Positions 51,333 to 63,376 of a stretch of DNA of 64,000 nt are shown here, one piece after another. A program made the position numbers and the translations under genes. Under the pieces are notes generated by a model, which was given only the letters and a program-made list of their open reading frames with translations, made no database searches and had not been told where the DNA came from. Source of the DNA: Klebsiella ornithinolytica NBRC 105727 = ATCC 31898 (lineage in GTDB: Bacteria; Pseudomonadota; Gammaproteobacteria; Enterobacterales; Enterobacteriaceae); contig NZ_BCYR01000006.1 of the NCBI RefSeq assembly GCF_001598295.1, forward strand, positions 186,001-250,000, in the 5' to 3' direction. Every line of letters starts with the position of its first letter. Position 1 is the first letter of the stretch.

Positions 51333-52676
51333 TTATGCTGTCTGCTGACTCTCTTCTTCCAGACGCTGAGCCTCTTCAGCCTCCTGCGCCAACAGCTGTT
51401 TCTCATACACCTTAAAGAACGGGAAGTAGATAATCGCGGAGACGCAGGCCAGAATAACCACCAGAATTGCCGCCCGGAAATCCCAGCCCAATGCCCACGC
51501 GCCGCCAATGGGCGCCGGAGCCGTCCACGGTACAACTGAAATCACTCGTCCAATCAGATCCAGCTTCATCGCCGCCCAGGCCAATACGGCGTTAACCATC
51601 GGTGCCAGCAGGAACGGAATAAAGAAGACCGGGTTCATGACGATAGGCGTGCCGAAAATAACCGGCTCGTTAATATTAAACAGGCTTGGCACGACGCTCA
51701 GCCGACCGATTGAACGCAGATGCGCCGACCGGCTGCGCAGATAGCAGAAGACCAGGCCCATTGTGGCGCCAGACCCCCCGATAACAATAAAGAAGGTCCA
51801 GAACGCCTCCATAAAGATATGCGGCAGCGGCGCGCCCTGAGCCAGCGCCTGCTGGTTCATCCCGAGGTTAGTCAGCCAGAACATTTGCAGCATGCCAGAG
51901 ACAATCGCCGCGCCGTGGATCCCGGCGAACCACAGCAGATGGCCGATCAGCACCGCCAGTAAAATCGCCGGCAGCGAGTCCGCTGCGGATACCAGGGGTT
52001 TAAAGATGGCCATGATGGCCTGCGGAATAAGCATGTCAAAATGGTGCTGAATAAACAGGCTGAGCGGATAGAGCGTCAACACCACCACCAGCACCGGAAT
52101 GAGCAGATCAAAGGAGTTTTTGATCATCGGCGGCACCTGATCCGGCAGGCGAATACCGATATTGTGCGCCTTCAGGAAACGCATCATTTCAACGCAGTAC
52201 ACGGCCACCAGAATCGCCGTAAAAATCCCCGTACCGCCGAGGCTATCGACCGGCAGGGTGCCGTTCGTTTTTGGCGCCGCCACCAGCAGAAAAGCCATAA
52301 TGGACAACATGCTGCACATGAAGGGATCGAGCTGATGGGTCTTCTCATAATGCTTGCCGAGGTTATAAGAGATCGCGGCGCAAATGTAGATAGACATAAT
52401 GCCCATCGTCATATCAAACGGCGTCAGAATCCGCCCTTCAAACTCTTTCGCCAAATCCAGCCAGGCGCGTGCAAACCCCCAGGTGGTATCAGGCGAAAAC
52501 GGCGGGTAGGCAAAGACCAGCAGGAATGACCCGACAATCATAAACGGCATTGCCGAGATGAAACCGTCACGGATAGCCATCACGTGGCGCTGCGACGAGA
52601 TTCGCCCGGCGACAGGGCTTATATAATTTTCTACAAAGCGAAATATCAGATTAAACGCAGCATGGTTAGCAGACAT
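51333..52676 (-). CDS. PTS permease component IIC, lactose/cellobiose family
   Basis: Membrane transport subunit of a phosphotransferase system for beta-glucosides or chitobiose-like sugars. The start MSANHAAFNLIFRFVENYIS, with CAGGAGGGCTGCT upstream, gives 447 residues; 13 upstream residues are rejected. About 10 membrane segments. Family motifs: AIRDGFISAMPFMIVGS near the N-terminus, LWFAGIHGAAIVSGML, and NINEPVIFGTPIVMNP, the CelB-type sugar site. No IIA or IIB gene is nearby, so it must borrow partners or act otherwise. Absent from this place in E. coli K-12. Confidence 0.9.
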   Translation of the reverse strand: MSANHAAFNLIFRFVENYISPVAGRISSQRHVMAIRDGFISAMPFMIVGSFLLVFAYPPFSPDTTWGFARAWLDLAKEFEGRILTPFDMTMGIMSIYICAAISYNLGKHYEKTHQLDPFMCSMLSIMAFLLVAAPKTNGTLPVDSLGGTGIFTAILVAVYCVEMMRFLKAHNIGIRLPDQVPPMIKNSFDLLIPVLVVVLTLYPLSLFIQHHFDMLIPQAIMAIFKPLVSAADSLPAILLAVLIGHLLWFAGIHGAAIVSGMLQMFWLTNLGMNQQALAQGAPLPHIFMEAFWTFFIVIGGSGATMGLVFCYLRSRSAHLRSIGRLSVVPSLFNINEPVIFGTPIVMNPVFFIPFLLAPMVNAVLAWAAMKLDLIGRVISVVPWTAPAPIGGAWALGWDFRAAILVVILACVSAIIYFPFFKVYEKQLLAQEAEEAQRLEEESQQTA

Positions 52677-53015
52677 AGCAGCCCTCCTGACAGGCTTTAG
52701 ATACTGGCCCAACAACGATTATTCTGCCGTTGTGATGAAAGATGTTCTGTGAACGGACAGCCACGCCGGCCATTCCATTCTCTATACTGTTCAAGTCAGC
52801 ACGATTCATACACGGCTCTTTGTTATATGTGATACAGGGAAGTTACCCATCCAGTATTCATCTGAGCGAGCAGAACAGCAACCGGTTACAGTAACCGGTT
52901 ACGGTGATTGTGAAGAAGATCCAGAAATTGGAATAATTCCTGATTCTCAATCAACAATATTTACACTCCTCCGGCCTTGTGACAGATTAAATCGGTCATT
53001 AATCAGGAGATCCCA
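52677..53015. promoter_or_regulatory. Divergent EIIC / YbaK-like intergenic region
   Basis: 339 bp between the two divergent genes. It holds two AACCGGTT palindromes (52880-52887 and 52893-52900) 13 bp apart. The rest is moderately AT-rich with no further gene. Confidence 0.6.
52879..52902. promoter_or_regulatory. Tandem LacI/GalR-type operator candidates
   Basis: CAACCGGTTAC and GTAACCGGTTAC repeat with a 13 bp centre-to-centre spacing. Central CG palindromes of this type are typical LacI/GalR-family operators. No such regulator is encoded in the window. Confidence 0.55.
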
Positions 53016-53474
53016 ATGAGCCTGCAGTCCGTGCGGCAGTTTTTTGCCGAACATGCCCCCGATATCGACATCATCGAGCTAAATCAAAGTACGGCTACCG
53101 TTGCCCTGGCAGCCGCCGCGCATCATGTCGAACCCGGGCAAATCGCCAAGACCCTTTCGTTAAAAGTGAAAGAACAGGTCATCCTTGTTGTCGCCAGCGG
53201 CAACGCCCGGCTGGATAATAAAAAACTGAAGGACGCATTTGGCGCGAAAGCGCGCATGCTCAGCAGTGATGAGGTCGTGATGTTGACCGGGCATCCGGTG
53301 GGCGGCGTGTGTCCTTTCGGGCTGGAAAATCCGCTGGCGATCTACTGCGATATTTCGCTAAAACAGTACCCGGAAGTCTTACCGGCAGCAGGCGCTATCC
53401 ATAGCGCAGTGCGCATTTCACCGGACAGAATGGCGCAGTTGACCGAAGCGACCTGGATTGATGTTTGCCAGTAG
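53016..53474 (+). CDS. YbaK/EbsC-type aminoacyl-tRNA deacylase homologue
   Basis: 152 residues. The YbaK-like fold is recognisable from IAKTLSLKVKEQVILVVASGNARLD (with the conserved Lys in AKTLS), KLKDAFGAKARMLSSDEV and GHPVGGVCPFGL, the conserved substrate-pocket block. Relatives edit mischarged tRNAs (Cys-tRNA-Pro, Ala-tRNA-Pro); the exact substrate here is unknown. RBS AGGAG precedes the ATG. It is divergent from the EIIC gene and nearly abuts bglJ (16 bp, convergent). Confidence 0.85.
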   Translation: MSLQSVRQFFAEHAPDIDIIELNQSTATVALAAAAHHVEPGQIAKTLSLKVKEQVILVVASGNARLDNKKLKDAFGAKARMLSSDEVVMLTGHPVGGVCPFGLENPLAIYCDISLKQYPEVLPAAGAIHSAVRISPDRMAQLTEATWIDVCQ

Positions 53475-53490
53475 CATACCTGGAGCACGG

Positions 53491-54168
53491 CTACGCTATC
53501 CCTTCCCCCGCAGCGTCCTGGCAGCATGGCGGCGGGAAATGAATCAGAATATCGGCTGCGCTCAGCAGCCCGAGATCGGAGCTGATACCCAGCCTGGCCA
53601 TCGCATTGCACTTGTGGGCGCGAATGGTTTTGATATTCCGCTCCATCTGCACCGCTATCTCTGACAATGAATAGCCACAGGCTATATAGCGAAGAATTGT
53701 TTGCTCCATAGAACTGAGGCGATGACCGTAGAGCGCCTTGCGGCTGGCAGGTTCATTACGGGGGGCTATTTGTTGCTCAAGTAGCCGAAATAGCTGCTCC
53801 TGCAGCGTTTCACGGCCGCAGGCTTTATTTAAAACGCCGTGCAGCTGGAATGGCACCAGCTGAGTAATTAAGTCACGCTCTGCTCCGCTATTCGCCAGAA
53901 TAATTCGCAGAATATTTGGATGGGTATAAGCAGCCTCCTGAAAAAAAAGCAAACTTTCCAGTCGCAGCTGACGATGACCGGAAAGCGAAAAAATAATCGC
54001 AGTGACCTGCCTGATATTCATCGTTTGCGTCAATGACTGAACATCTTTGAAAAAATGAATGCCACTATTTTCGTTATAACGATCGTTTAAGATAAAACGA
54101 AGCGCCGTCTCCGTCATTACGCACGGTTCGATGACAGCAATGCGTTGCGCTTCGCTACGCTTCTCCAT
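53491..54168 (-). CDS. bglJ: LuxR-type transcription factor BglJ
   Basis: 225 residues, as in E. coli BglJ, which works as a heterodimer with RcsB to activate bgl and other genes. The C-terminal LuxR helix-turn-helix is SSMEQTILRYIACGYSLSEI followed by AVQMERNIKTIRAHKCNAMA (about 152-191). The N-terminal receiver-like domain lacks a clear phosphorylation Asp. Its 5' end overlaps yjjQ by 52 bp, as in the known yjjQ-bglJ operon. Likely silenced by H-NS, as in E. coli. Confidence 0.93.
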   Translation of the reverse strand: MEKRSEAQRIAVIEPCVMTETALRFILNDRYNENSGIHFFKDVQSLTQTMNIRQVTAIIFSLSGHRQLRLESLLFFQEAAYTHPNILRIILANSGAERDLITQLVPFQLHGVLNKACGRETLQEQLFRLLEQQIAPRNEPASRKALYGHRLSSMEQTILRYIACGYSLSEIAVQMERNIKTIRAHKCNAMARLGISSDLGLLSAADILIHFPPPCCQDAAGEGIA

Positions 54169-54869
54169 TCCTGCAGCTCTCCATGTTCTGAGTATATATT
54201 CAACTCTTTCATCCCTTGTTCACTATTAATCCAGGCATACATCTGCGCATTGCCATTCAAAGATAAACGGCGCATAGCGCTATTTTTTTGCGCGCTAATC
54301 GTCTTATTACTTTTTTTCAATAACGAGGCTATTTGATTAATTCCCCAGCCCTTTGCCAGAAGCCGTAAAACCTTGCGCTCAGATAAAGTCAGCGTGCTTA
54401 TCATCTCCGGGCTCATCGATACCGTATCGGTTGGCGTATTGAGAAAAGTCGCTTTATCATTCGTGACAGACACATCCTCCGGGCACCTCGCTTCTGCCGC
54501 GCATATCGCTGCGCCTAAACGTACCACCGGCGCCATGTCGGAAACTAATGTACTGTTATCACGGACTAAAAATATCTGGGCCGCGCGATCGCTGGCGCGC
54601 CCGACAATATAAACCCAGTGAATATCTTTATACTGACTCATTAAAAAACAATAATATTCACAAACTTCCTGAGGCTGGCTGAGGTCACCGGACAGGTCGA
54701 CAATAACCTGCCGGGTTCGACCCAGTTCGGTTAGCGTGAGCTCCTCCGGCGAACGGCAGCAGCTGAATATATAGTCGGGGAGACATTCACTGGTGATGGT
54801 TTTTAAGCCGGACTGCATAACCGGTATTTTGCTGATGATGATGCCGCACTGATCATGTCCTGGTAACAT
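54117..54869 (-). CDS. yjjQ: LuxR-type transcription factor YjjQ
   Basis: 250 residues (E. coli 241). Starts MLPGHDQCGIIISKIPVMQ. The C-terminal helix-turn-helix LTLSERKVLRLLAKGWGINQ followed by IASLLKKSNKTISAQKNSAM (about 164-203) is nearly the E. coli sequence, while the N-terminal half and the tail are less similar. YjjQ represses motility and biofilm genes in E. coli. First gene of yjjQ-bglJ, overlapping bglJ by 52 bp. The upstream 262 bp is very AT-rich, as expected for an H-NS-silenced promoter. Confidence 0.94.
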   Translation of the reverse strand: MLPGHDQCGIIISKIPVMQSGLKTITSECLPDYIFSCCRSPEELTLTELGRTRQVIVDLSGDLSQPQEVCEYYCFLMSQYKDIHWVYIVGRASDRAAQIFLVRDNSTLVSDMAPVVRLGAAICAAEARCPEDVSVTNDKATFLNTPTDTVSMSPEMISTLTLSERKVLRLLAKGWGINQIASLLKKSNKTISAQKNSAMRRLSLNGNAQMYAWINSEQGMKELNIYSEHGELQEWRSVAKRNALLSSNRA

Positions 54870-55131
54870 AAACCCTCCGTTTTCTGTAGAAGATTCACGT
54901 CTGGCATAAAACAGATGGCCCCCCTGGCAACCATAATATTATTTTGCCAGGTGAATCCGTGTCACCCCTGGCGAACGTTTCGGCCTTACGCTCTGTACCA
55001 ATTTTAGTGTGGGGAATTGCATTGCTGGCCTTAGCAATAAACGACATTAGCATACATAAAGAGCAACAATAAATTAGAAAAAATAAAAGCAGACTTTAGA
55101 AAGAATTACGCAAAACCTGTCACATCATATT
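54870..55131. promoter_or_regulatory. AT-rich yjjQ promoter region
   Basis: 262 bp between yjjQ and pobR, both minus. It is markedly AT-rich (for example around 55050-55131) with no gene. It should contain the yjjQ promoter, and an H-NS binding area is likely. Confidence 0.5.
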
Positions 55132-56001
55132 TTATTTAATTTCATTCCTGAATGTTTTTGGCGATACGCCGCTATAGCGACGAAAAAAACGGGAAAAATA
55201 AGTCGCATCTGAAAACCCCAAATAATCAGAAAGTTGAGTCACAGTCATCGTGGTATATTGCAAATTACGCCGCGCCTCCAGCATCAGTCTTTGGTGCAAA
55301 ACCCCTAAGGCACTGCAGCCATGAAATTCACGACACAAATAATTGAGGTGCGTCGCCGACATCCCAACCTGGCGGGCGTATTCCGCCAGCGGCAGATGTT
55401 CGCGGTAATGACTTTCAATAAGACGAGAGAAATGGCGCATGACGCTGCGCTTTCGTTCCGCTTTCCCTTCGGCGACCGACGTCGGGCGGCACTGCCGGTT
55501 CAGCCAAACCAGCAGCGCCCCTAAAAGCGAGTGCAGCATCATTTCCCGGGCATCCAGCTCTTCGCAATACTCTTCCCGTAATGCCGTAAACAGCGCACGG
55601 ATATGCCCGCGGGAGTGCTTAACGGGCACGCACTGCGGCTGGCCGAGGACATCAAGCTGGCGGCCAAACTGGCGTTCAAAATGGCTGAGCAACGGCAGCG
55701 CCAGCGACAGAACATAGCCCTGCGTGCCGGGTGAAAAACGAAACCCATGAATGCACAACGCCGGCACCACCTGAATACAGGATTCGGTCATCACGGTGGT
55801 AGTCCCTTCAATTTCGATCTCCGCCCTGCCTTTATGCAAATAGAGCAGCTGCACCATCTCCGCATGCTGATGCATGCGGATATGCCACTCATACAGGCTG
55901 CTGCGCTGCAAAATCGACTCGCAGTGCAGGAGATCGGGCGTAGGCCAGTCGCGCTCTTCGCCATACAATTTAAAAACGGGAACGGTATTGGTGGCCTGCA
56001 T
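55132..56001 (-). CDS. pobR: AraC-family activator, likely PobR
   Basis: The start MQATNTVPVFKLYGEERDWP, with GGAG in front, gives 289 residues; an 18-residue upstream frame lies inside the pobA gap and is rejected. The N-terminal cupin-like effector domain (WHIRMHQHAEMVQLLYLHKG) is followed by a C-terminal AraC DNA-binding domain (about 190-285) with two helix-turn-helix units: LAEYARQVGMSATHLNYLCR and VTQLSDYLGFSDATYFSRFF. It lies 22 bp after pobA on the same strand, so the two are cotranscribed. 4-hydroxybenzoate as the effector is inferred from the neighbour. Confidence 0.9.
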   Translation of the reverse strand: MQATNTVPVFKLYGEERDWPTPDLLHCESILQRSSLYEWHIRMHQHAEMVQLLYLHKGRAEIEIEGTTTVMTESCIQVVPALCIHGFRFSPGTQGYVLSLALPLLSHFERQFGRQLDVLGQPQCVPVKHSRGHIRALFTALREEYCEELDAREMMLHSLLGALLVWLNRQCRPTSVAEGKAERKRSVMRHFSRLIESHYREHLPLAEYARQVGMSATHLNYLCREFHGCSALGVLHQRLMLEARRNLQYTTMTVTQLSDYLGFSDATYFSRFFRRYSGVSPKTFRNEIK

Positions 56002-56023
56002 GACAACTCCAGCTGTTGATTCC

Positions 56024-58735
<2,712 letters not shown>

Positions 58736-58936
58736 CAGGGATTTGGCCCGACGCTGTGCTACTATAGCCAATGGATTTCAGTTTGCTTTACTGCGACAGC
58801 CGCGGGGATCCCGATACGCTGCCTGAAACCAGCGGGTCGGATTAACACCCGTAGTCAGCAATGAAGCACCTGAAAAACGACAGGTATCCGGGGGCGATTA
58901 CCCCTCTCTATTGTTGTTCAGAATTGAGATAGTGTT
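58736..58936 (+). promoter_or_regulatory. dnaT leader region
   Basis: 201 bp between yjjB and dnaT with no gene. It contains possible hairpins (GGGT...ACCC near 58834-58852 and GGGG...CCCC near 58890-58905). The dnaTC promoter should be here. Confidence 0.4.
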
Positions 58937-59476
58937 ATGTCTTCGCGAATATTAACCACCGATTTTAGCGGCCTGGATGATTTTATTCAGGACCATGCGG
59001 CCGTTCTCGCAAAATCGGCCAGCGGCGCGGTTGCCGTTTTTGCTAACAATGCCCCAGCGTTCTACGCGCTCACGCCGGAACGTCTGGCGCAGCTGCTGGA
59101 GCTGGAAGCAAAACTGGCTCGCCCCGGCAGCGATGTTGCGCTCGATACGCAGTTTTTCGACGAACCCGGCGCAGCGCCAACCGCTATCCCCGTGGGGAAA
59201 TTCGCCATGTATGCCGACTGGCAGCCGGACGCTGATTTCCAGCGCATGGCCGCGCTGTGGGGCATCGCTCTCAGCCAACCGGTGACGCCGGAAGAGCTGG
59301 CGGCGTTTGTCGCCTACTGGCAGGCGGAAGGCAAAGTCTTTCATCATGTGCAATGGCAGCAAAAGCTGGCGCGCAGCGTACAGATCGGCCGGGCCAGCAA
59401 CGGCGGCCAGCCGCGGCGCGATGTGAATACGGTCAGCGAACCAGATAGCCATATTCCACGAGGTTTCAGAGGATGA
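58937..59476 (+). CDS. dnaT: Primosomal protein DnaT
   Basis: Primosome protein i, which acts with PriA/PriB to load DnaB at stalled forks. 179 residues, as in E. coli. N-terminal trimerisation region starts [20 protein letters not shown]; the C-terminal ssDNA-binding region (about 84-153) includes [20 protein letters not shown] and [20 protein letters not shown]. The dnaC start lies 2 bp after its stop, so translation is coupled. Confidence 0.97.
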   Translation: MSSRILTTDFSGLDDFIQDHAAVLAKSASGAVAVFANNAPAFYALTPERLAQLLELEAKLARPGSDVALDTQFFDEPGAAPTAIPVGKFAMYADWQPDADFQRMAALWGIALSQPVTPEELAAFVAYWQAEGKVFHHVQWQQKLARSVQIGRASNGGQPRRDVNTVSEPDSHIPRGFRG

Positions 59477-59478
59477 GC

Positions 59479-60216
59479 ATGAAAAACGTTGGCGACCTGA
59501 TGAAGCGTCTGCAAAAAATGATGCCAGCCCATGTCGAACCGGCGTTTAAAACCGGCGAAGAGCTGCTGGCCTGGCAAAAAGAGCAGGGCAAACTGCGTTC
59601 TGAAGCGCTGGAGCGCGAAAACCGCGCCATGAAAATGCAGCGGACGTTTAACCGCTCCGGCATCCGTCCGCTGCACCAGAACTGTTCGTTTGAAAATTAT
59701 CGGGTCGAGTGCGAAGGCCAGATGAACGCGCTGTCCAGAGCACGCCAGTACGTTGAAGAGTTTGACGGCAACATCGCCAGTTTTATCTTTTCCGGCAAAC
59801 CCGGCACCGGCAAAAACCATCTGGCTGCCGCCATTTGCAACGAGCTGCTGCTCCGCGGGAAATCGGTATTGATCATCACCGTCGCTGATATTATGTCGGC
59901 GATGAAAGAGACGTTTGGCAATCGGGAAACCAGCGAAGAACAGCTCCTTAACGATCTGAGCAAGGTCGATCTGCTGGTGATCGATGAGATCGGGATGCAG
60001 ACGGAGTCGCGCTACGAGAAAGTGATCATCAACCAGATAGTCGATCGCCGCTCCTCATCAAAGCGCCCGACCGGGATGCTGACCAACAGCAACATGGACG
60101 AGATGAACAAGCTGCTCGGCGAGCGCGTCATGGATCGTATGCGTCTTGGCAACAGCCTGTGGGTCATCTTCAACTGGGACAGCTATCGTCATCGGGTCAC
60201 CGGTAAAGAGTATTAA
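59479..60216 (+). CDS. dnaC: Helicase loader DnaC
   Basis: AAA+ ATPase that loads DnaB helicase at oriC and restart sites. The ATG at 59479 (MKNVGDLMKRLQKMMPAH), six bases after GAGG, gives 245 residues, as in E. coli; an ATG 6 bp upstream overlaps the dnaT stop and is less suitable. Walker A GKPGTGKNH at about 105-113 (Asn where many P-loops have Ser/Thr, as in E. coli), Walker B LLVIDEIG, and sensor and arginine finger in the C-terminal half. Confidence 0.98.
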   Translation: MKNVGDLMKRLQKMMPAHVEPAFKTGEELLAWQKEQGKLRSEALERENRAMKMQRTFNRSGIRPLHQNCSFENYRVECEGQMNALSRARQYVEEFDGNIASFIFSGKPGTGKNHLAAAICNELLLRGKSVLIITVADIMSAMKETFGNRETSEEQLLNDLSKVDLLVIDEIGMQTESRYEKVIINQIVDRRSSSKRPTGMLTNSNMDEMNKLLGERVMDRMRLGNSLWVIFNWDSYRHRVTGKEY

Positions 60217-60266
60217 GATATTTCCGAACTCTGCCGGGGTTATACTGCAGAAATGCTTAAGTAACC

Positions 60267-60776
60267 ATGATGAGTACACTGATGAAATCTGCAAAATTCT
60301 TATTCCGCACCGCCTTGATTGCCGGCGTTTTTTTTGCCGCCGGCGCCCACGCAGCCTCCTGGCAGGACTCTCTTTCCAGCGCCGCCAGCCAGCTTAGCAG
60401 CCAGAGCGGCTCTCAGGAAAGCGGCGCCCTGTCGATGTCTTCGCTGACCAGCCTGCTGAACGGTGGCAGTCAGTCCCTGACCGCCAGCAGCATGAACAAT
60501 GCCGCCGGGATTATGTCCTACTGCGCCAAACAAAAACTGGCCTCGGTCACCAACACGGAAAACGTCAAAAATCAGGTTCTGGATAAACTCGGCCTCAGCA
60601 CGCCGGAAAAACAGAAAGAGGACACCAGCTATCTGGAAGGGTTGCAGGGGCTTCTGAGCAATAATAGCGGTCAGCAGCTGAACCTCAACACGCTCGGCAG
60701 CAGCCCGCTGGCGGAGAAAGTGAAAACCAAAGCCTGCGATCTGGTCTTAAAACAGGGCGTTAACTTCCTCTCCTGA
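60267..60776 (+). CDS. yjjA: Secreted protein of unknown function, DUF2501 (YjjA)
   Basis: 169 residues (E. coli about 164). Signal peptide at about 1-29 (SAKFLFRTALIAGVFFAAGA, cleavage AHA). The mature part begins ASWQDSLSSAASQLSSQ, a Ser-rich region, then the conserved NNAAGIMSYCAKQKLASVT and KTKACDLVLKQGVNFLS, giving two conserved Cys. The start is uncertain: ATG at 60267, the next one 3 bp later, or the one at 60282. Follows dnaC by 50 bp. Function unknown. Confidence 0.88.
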   Translation: MMSTLMKSAKFLFRTALIAGVFFAAGAHAASWQDSLSSAASQLSSQSGSQESGALSMSSLTSLLNGGSQSLTASSMNNAAGIMSYCAKQKLASVTNTENVKNQVLDKLGLSTPEKQKEDTSYLEGLQGLLSNNSGQQLNLNTLGSSPLAEKVKTKACDLVLKQGVNFLS

Positions 60777-61033
60777 TTTTTTTCACTGACGCCGCGTTTA
60801 ACGCCTTAGCGCTGTTAACGCGGCTCCAGCCATGATTTTCGTCATTCTTCAGCACACGATCCTCGTTGTTCAGGGATGTGACCCCGATCAAAAACGACCA
60901 TTTCTAAACCAATTCTGAACTACTGCACAGTTTCATGACTCTACAATTGCAGCCATATGGCACTGCAATTACAGTGTAGCGTGGAAAATAGTCTATCCTG
61001 CCAGCGGTCAACTGGCGCTAATGAGGATGAATT
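60777..61033. other. yjjA-opgB intergenic region
   Basis: 257 bp. A hairpin with an 11 bp stem and one bulge (GCCGCGTTTAAC, 60791-60802, with GTTAACGCGGC, 60814-60824) follows yjjA. The remainder holds the opgB promoter area; no gene is seen. Confidence 0.5.
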
Positions 61034-63325
61034 GTGTCAGAGTTGTTATCCATCGCCTTGTTCCTCACCTCGGTGGTGATTTATGCCTTAAAAGCCGGTC
61101 GTAACACCTGGTGGTTTGCCGCCACGTTAACGGTGCTGGGGCTGTTTGTGGTGCTTAATATTACCCTCTATGCCAGCGACTACTTCACCGGGGACGGTAT
61201 TAACGACGCGGTCCTCTATACGTTGACCAACAGCCTGACCGGGGCTGGCGTCAGTAAATACATTCTTCCCGGCGTCGGGCTGGTAGCGGCGCTGGTGACC
61301 GTATTCAGCGCGCTGGGATGGGTGTTGCGCCGTCGCCGCCACCATCCTCATCATTTCGGCTACAGCCTGCTGGCGCTGGTTCTGGCGCTGGCCTCCGTGG
61401 ATGCCAGCCCGGCGTTTCGTCAAATCAGCGAACTGGTCAAATCGCAGTCCCGCGACGGCGATCCCGATTTTATCGCCTATTACAAAGAGCCGGCGAAGAG
61501 CATTCCGAACCCGAAGCTGAACCTGGTCTATATCTACGGGGAAAGCCTCGAACGCACCTATTTTGATAACGACGCCTTTCCCGATCTGACGCCCGAACTC
61601 GGCAAACTAAAAAACGAAGGCCTCGATTTCAGCAACACCACCCAGCTTCCGGGTACCGATTACACCATCGCTGGCATGGTGGCTTCCCAGTGCGGTATTC
61701 CTCTGTTTGCGCCGTTTGAAGGCAACGCCTCCGCCTCGGTCTCCAGCTTCTTCCCGCAGAATATCTGCCTCGGCGACATTCTGAAAAACTCCGGCTATGA
61801 AAACTATTTCGTACAGGGCGCCAACCTGCGTTTCGCCGGCAAAGATGTGTTCCTGAAATCACACGGTTTTGACTACCTGTACGGCGCTGAAGAGCTGAAA
61901 ACCACGGTTGCCGACCCCGCTTACCGCAATGACTGGGGCTTCTACGATGACACCGTTCTGGATGAAACCTGGAAAAAATTCGAAGAACTTTCTCAATCCG
62001 GCAAACGCTTCTCGCTCTTTGCGCTGACGGTCGACACCCATCATCCGGACGGTTTTATCTCCCGCACCTGCCAGCGTAAAAGCTATGACATCGGCGGGAA
62101 AAAGAATCTCTCCTTTAGCGCGGTCACCTGTAGTCAGGAGCATATCGCGGCATTGATTGAGAAAATCAAAGCCTCTCCGTATTTCAAAAATACGGTCATC
62201 GTGGTCTCTTCCGATCATCTGGCGATGAAAAACACCGCCTGGGACTATCTCAACAAACAGGATCGCAGCAACCTGTTCTTTGTTCTGCGCGGCGACCAGC
62301 CGCAGCAGGAGACGCTGGCCGTGAAGCGCAACACCATGGACAACGGCGCCACGGTGCTGGACATCCTTGGCGGCGATAACTTTATCGGTCTGGGCCGCAG
62401 CAGCCTGTCCGGGCAATCGCTGTCCGGTATTTTCATGAATATGAAAGAGAAAGTGCTGGCCTGGAAACCGGATATCATCCGCCTGTGGAACTTCCCGAAA
62501 GAGATGAAAAACTTCACCATCGACAGCCAAAAGAACACGATCTCATTCTCCGGCAGCCATTTCCGCCTCCCGCTGCTGCTGCGGGTATCCGATAAACGCG
62601 TTGAGCCGCTGCCGGAGAGTGAATATTCCGCCCCGCTGCGCTTCCAGCTGGCCGATTTTGCCCCACGGGATAACTTCGTGTGGATCGATCGCTGCTACAA
62701 AATGGGCCAGCTGTGGTCCTCTGAGCTGGCGCTCTCCACCGACTGGTGCGTTTCCCAGGGCCAGCTCGGCGGCGAACAGAAGGTGCAGCATGTTGATAAG
62801 CCCCGGTGGCAGGGAAAAACGGCGTTTAAAGATACCGTTATCGATATGCAGCGCTACAAAGGCAACGTCGATACCCTGAAGATCGTCGATAACGATATTC
62901 GTTACAAAGCCGACAGCTTTGTCTTTAACGTTGCCGGCGCGCCGGAAGAGGTCAGGCAGTTCAGCGGGATCTCCCGCCCGGAATCGTGGGGCCGCTGGTC
63001 TAACGCCCAGCTCGGCAGCGAGGTGAAGATTGAATATAAAGAGCCGCTACCGGAAAAATTCGATCTGGTGATTACCGCCAAAGCCTACGGGCCGAACGCC
63101 AATAAACCGATCCCGGTCCGCGTGGGCAACAGCGAACAAATCCTCACCCTGGCCAACGAGGTTTCCACCACCACTCTGCATTTCGACAATCCGTCGCGCA
63201 GCGATACGTTGATTATCGTTCCGCCGGATCCGCAGTCCACCAACGAAGGGAATATCCTTGGCCACGCGCCGCGTCAGCTGGGAATCGGCATGGTGGATCT
63301 TAAAGTGGTAAAAAGCGACGGTTAA
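61034..63325 (+). CDS. opgB: Phosphoglycerol transferase I (osmoregulated periplasmic glucan modification)
   Basis: Transfers phosphoglycerol from phosphatidylglycerol to membrane-derived oligosaccharides in the periplasm. 763 residues, as in E. coli. The start is GTG at 61034, after GAGGATGAATT. Four N-terminal membrane segments (to about residue 135), then a sulfatase/LTA synthase-like catalytic domain. Metal site residues lie in [12 protein letters not shown] (Glu), the Thr nucleophile region [20 protein letters not shown] and VVSSDHLAM (Asp-His). The C-terminal part (about 500-763) is the non-catalytic periplasmic region. Confidence 0.97.
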   Translation: MSELLSIALFLTSVVIYALKAGRNTWWFAATLTVLGLFVVLNITLYASDYFTGDGINDAVLYTLTNSLTGAGVSKYILPGVGLVAALVTVFSALGWVLRRRRHHPHHFGYSLLALVLALASVDASPAFRQISELVKSQSRDGDPDFIAYYKEPAKSIPNPKLNLVYIYGESLERTYFDNDAFPDLTPELGKLKNEGLDFSNTTQLPGTDYTIAGMVASQCGIPLFAPFEGNASASVSSFFPQNICLGDILKNSGYENYFVQGANLRFAGKDVFLKSHGFDYLYGAEELKTTVADPAYRNDWGFYDDTVLDETWKKFEELSQSGKRFSLFALTVDTHHPDGFISRTCQRKSYDIGGKKNLSFSAVTCSQEHIAALIEKIKASPYFKNTVIVVSSDHLAMKNTAWDYLNKQDRSNLFFVLRGDQPQQETLAVKRNTMDNGATVLDILGGDNFIGLGRSSLSGQSLSGIFMNMKEKVLAWKPDIIRLWNFPKEMKNFTIDSQKNTISFSGSHFRLPLLLRVSDKRVEPLPESEYSAPLRFQLADFAPRDNFVWIDRCYKMGQLWSSELALSTDWCVSQGQLGGEQKVQHVDKPRWQGKTAFKDTVIDMQRYKGNVDTLKIVDNDIRYKADSFVFNVAGAPEEVRQFSGISRPESWGRWSNAQLGSEVKIEYKEPLPEKFDLVITAKAYGPNANKPIPVRVGNSEQILTLANEVSTTTLHFDNPSRSDTLIIVPPDPQSTNEGNILGHAPRQLGIGMVDLKVVKSDG

Positions 63326-63332
63326 CGCTGCC

Positions 63333-63363
63333 GCGCCCCGGCTCATGACCTGAACCGGGGCGC
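63333..63363 (+). terminator. Hairpin after opgB
   Basis: GCGCCCCGG / CCGGGGCGC 9 bp stem with a 13-base loop, between the convergent opgB and GNAT genes. No T-run; weak or bidirectional. Confidence 0.5.
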
Positions 63364-63376
63364 CTTCACGCATTCG

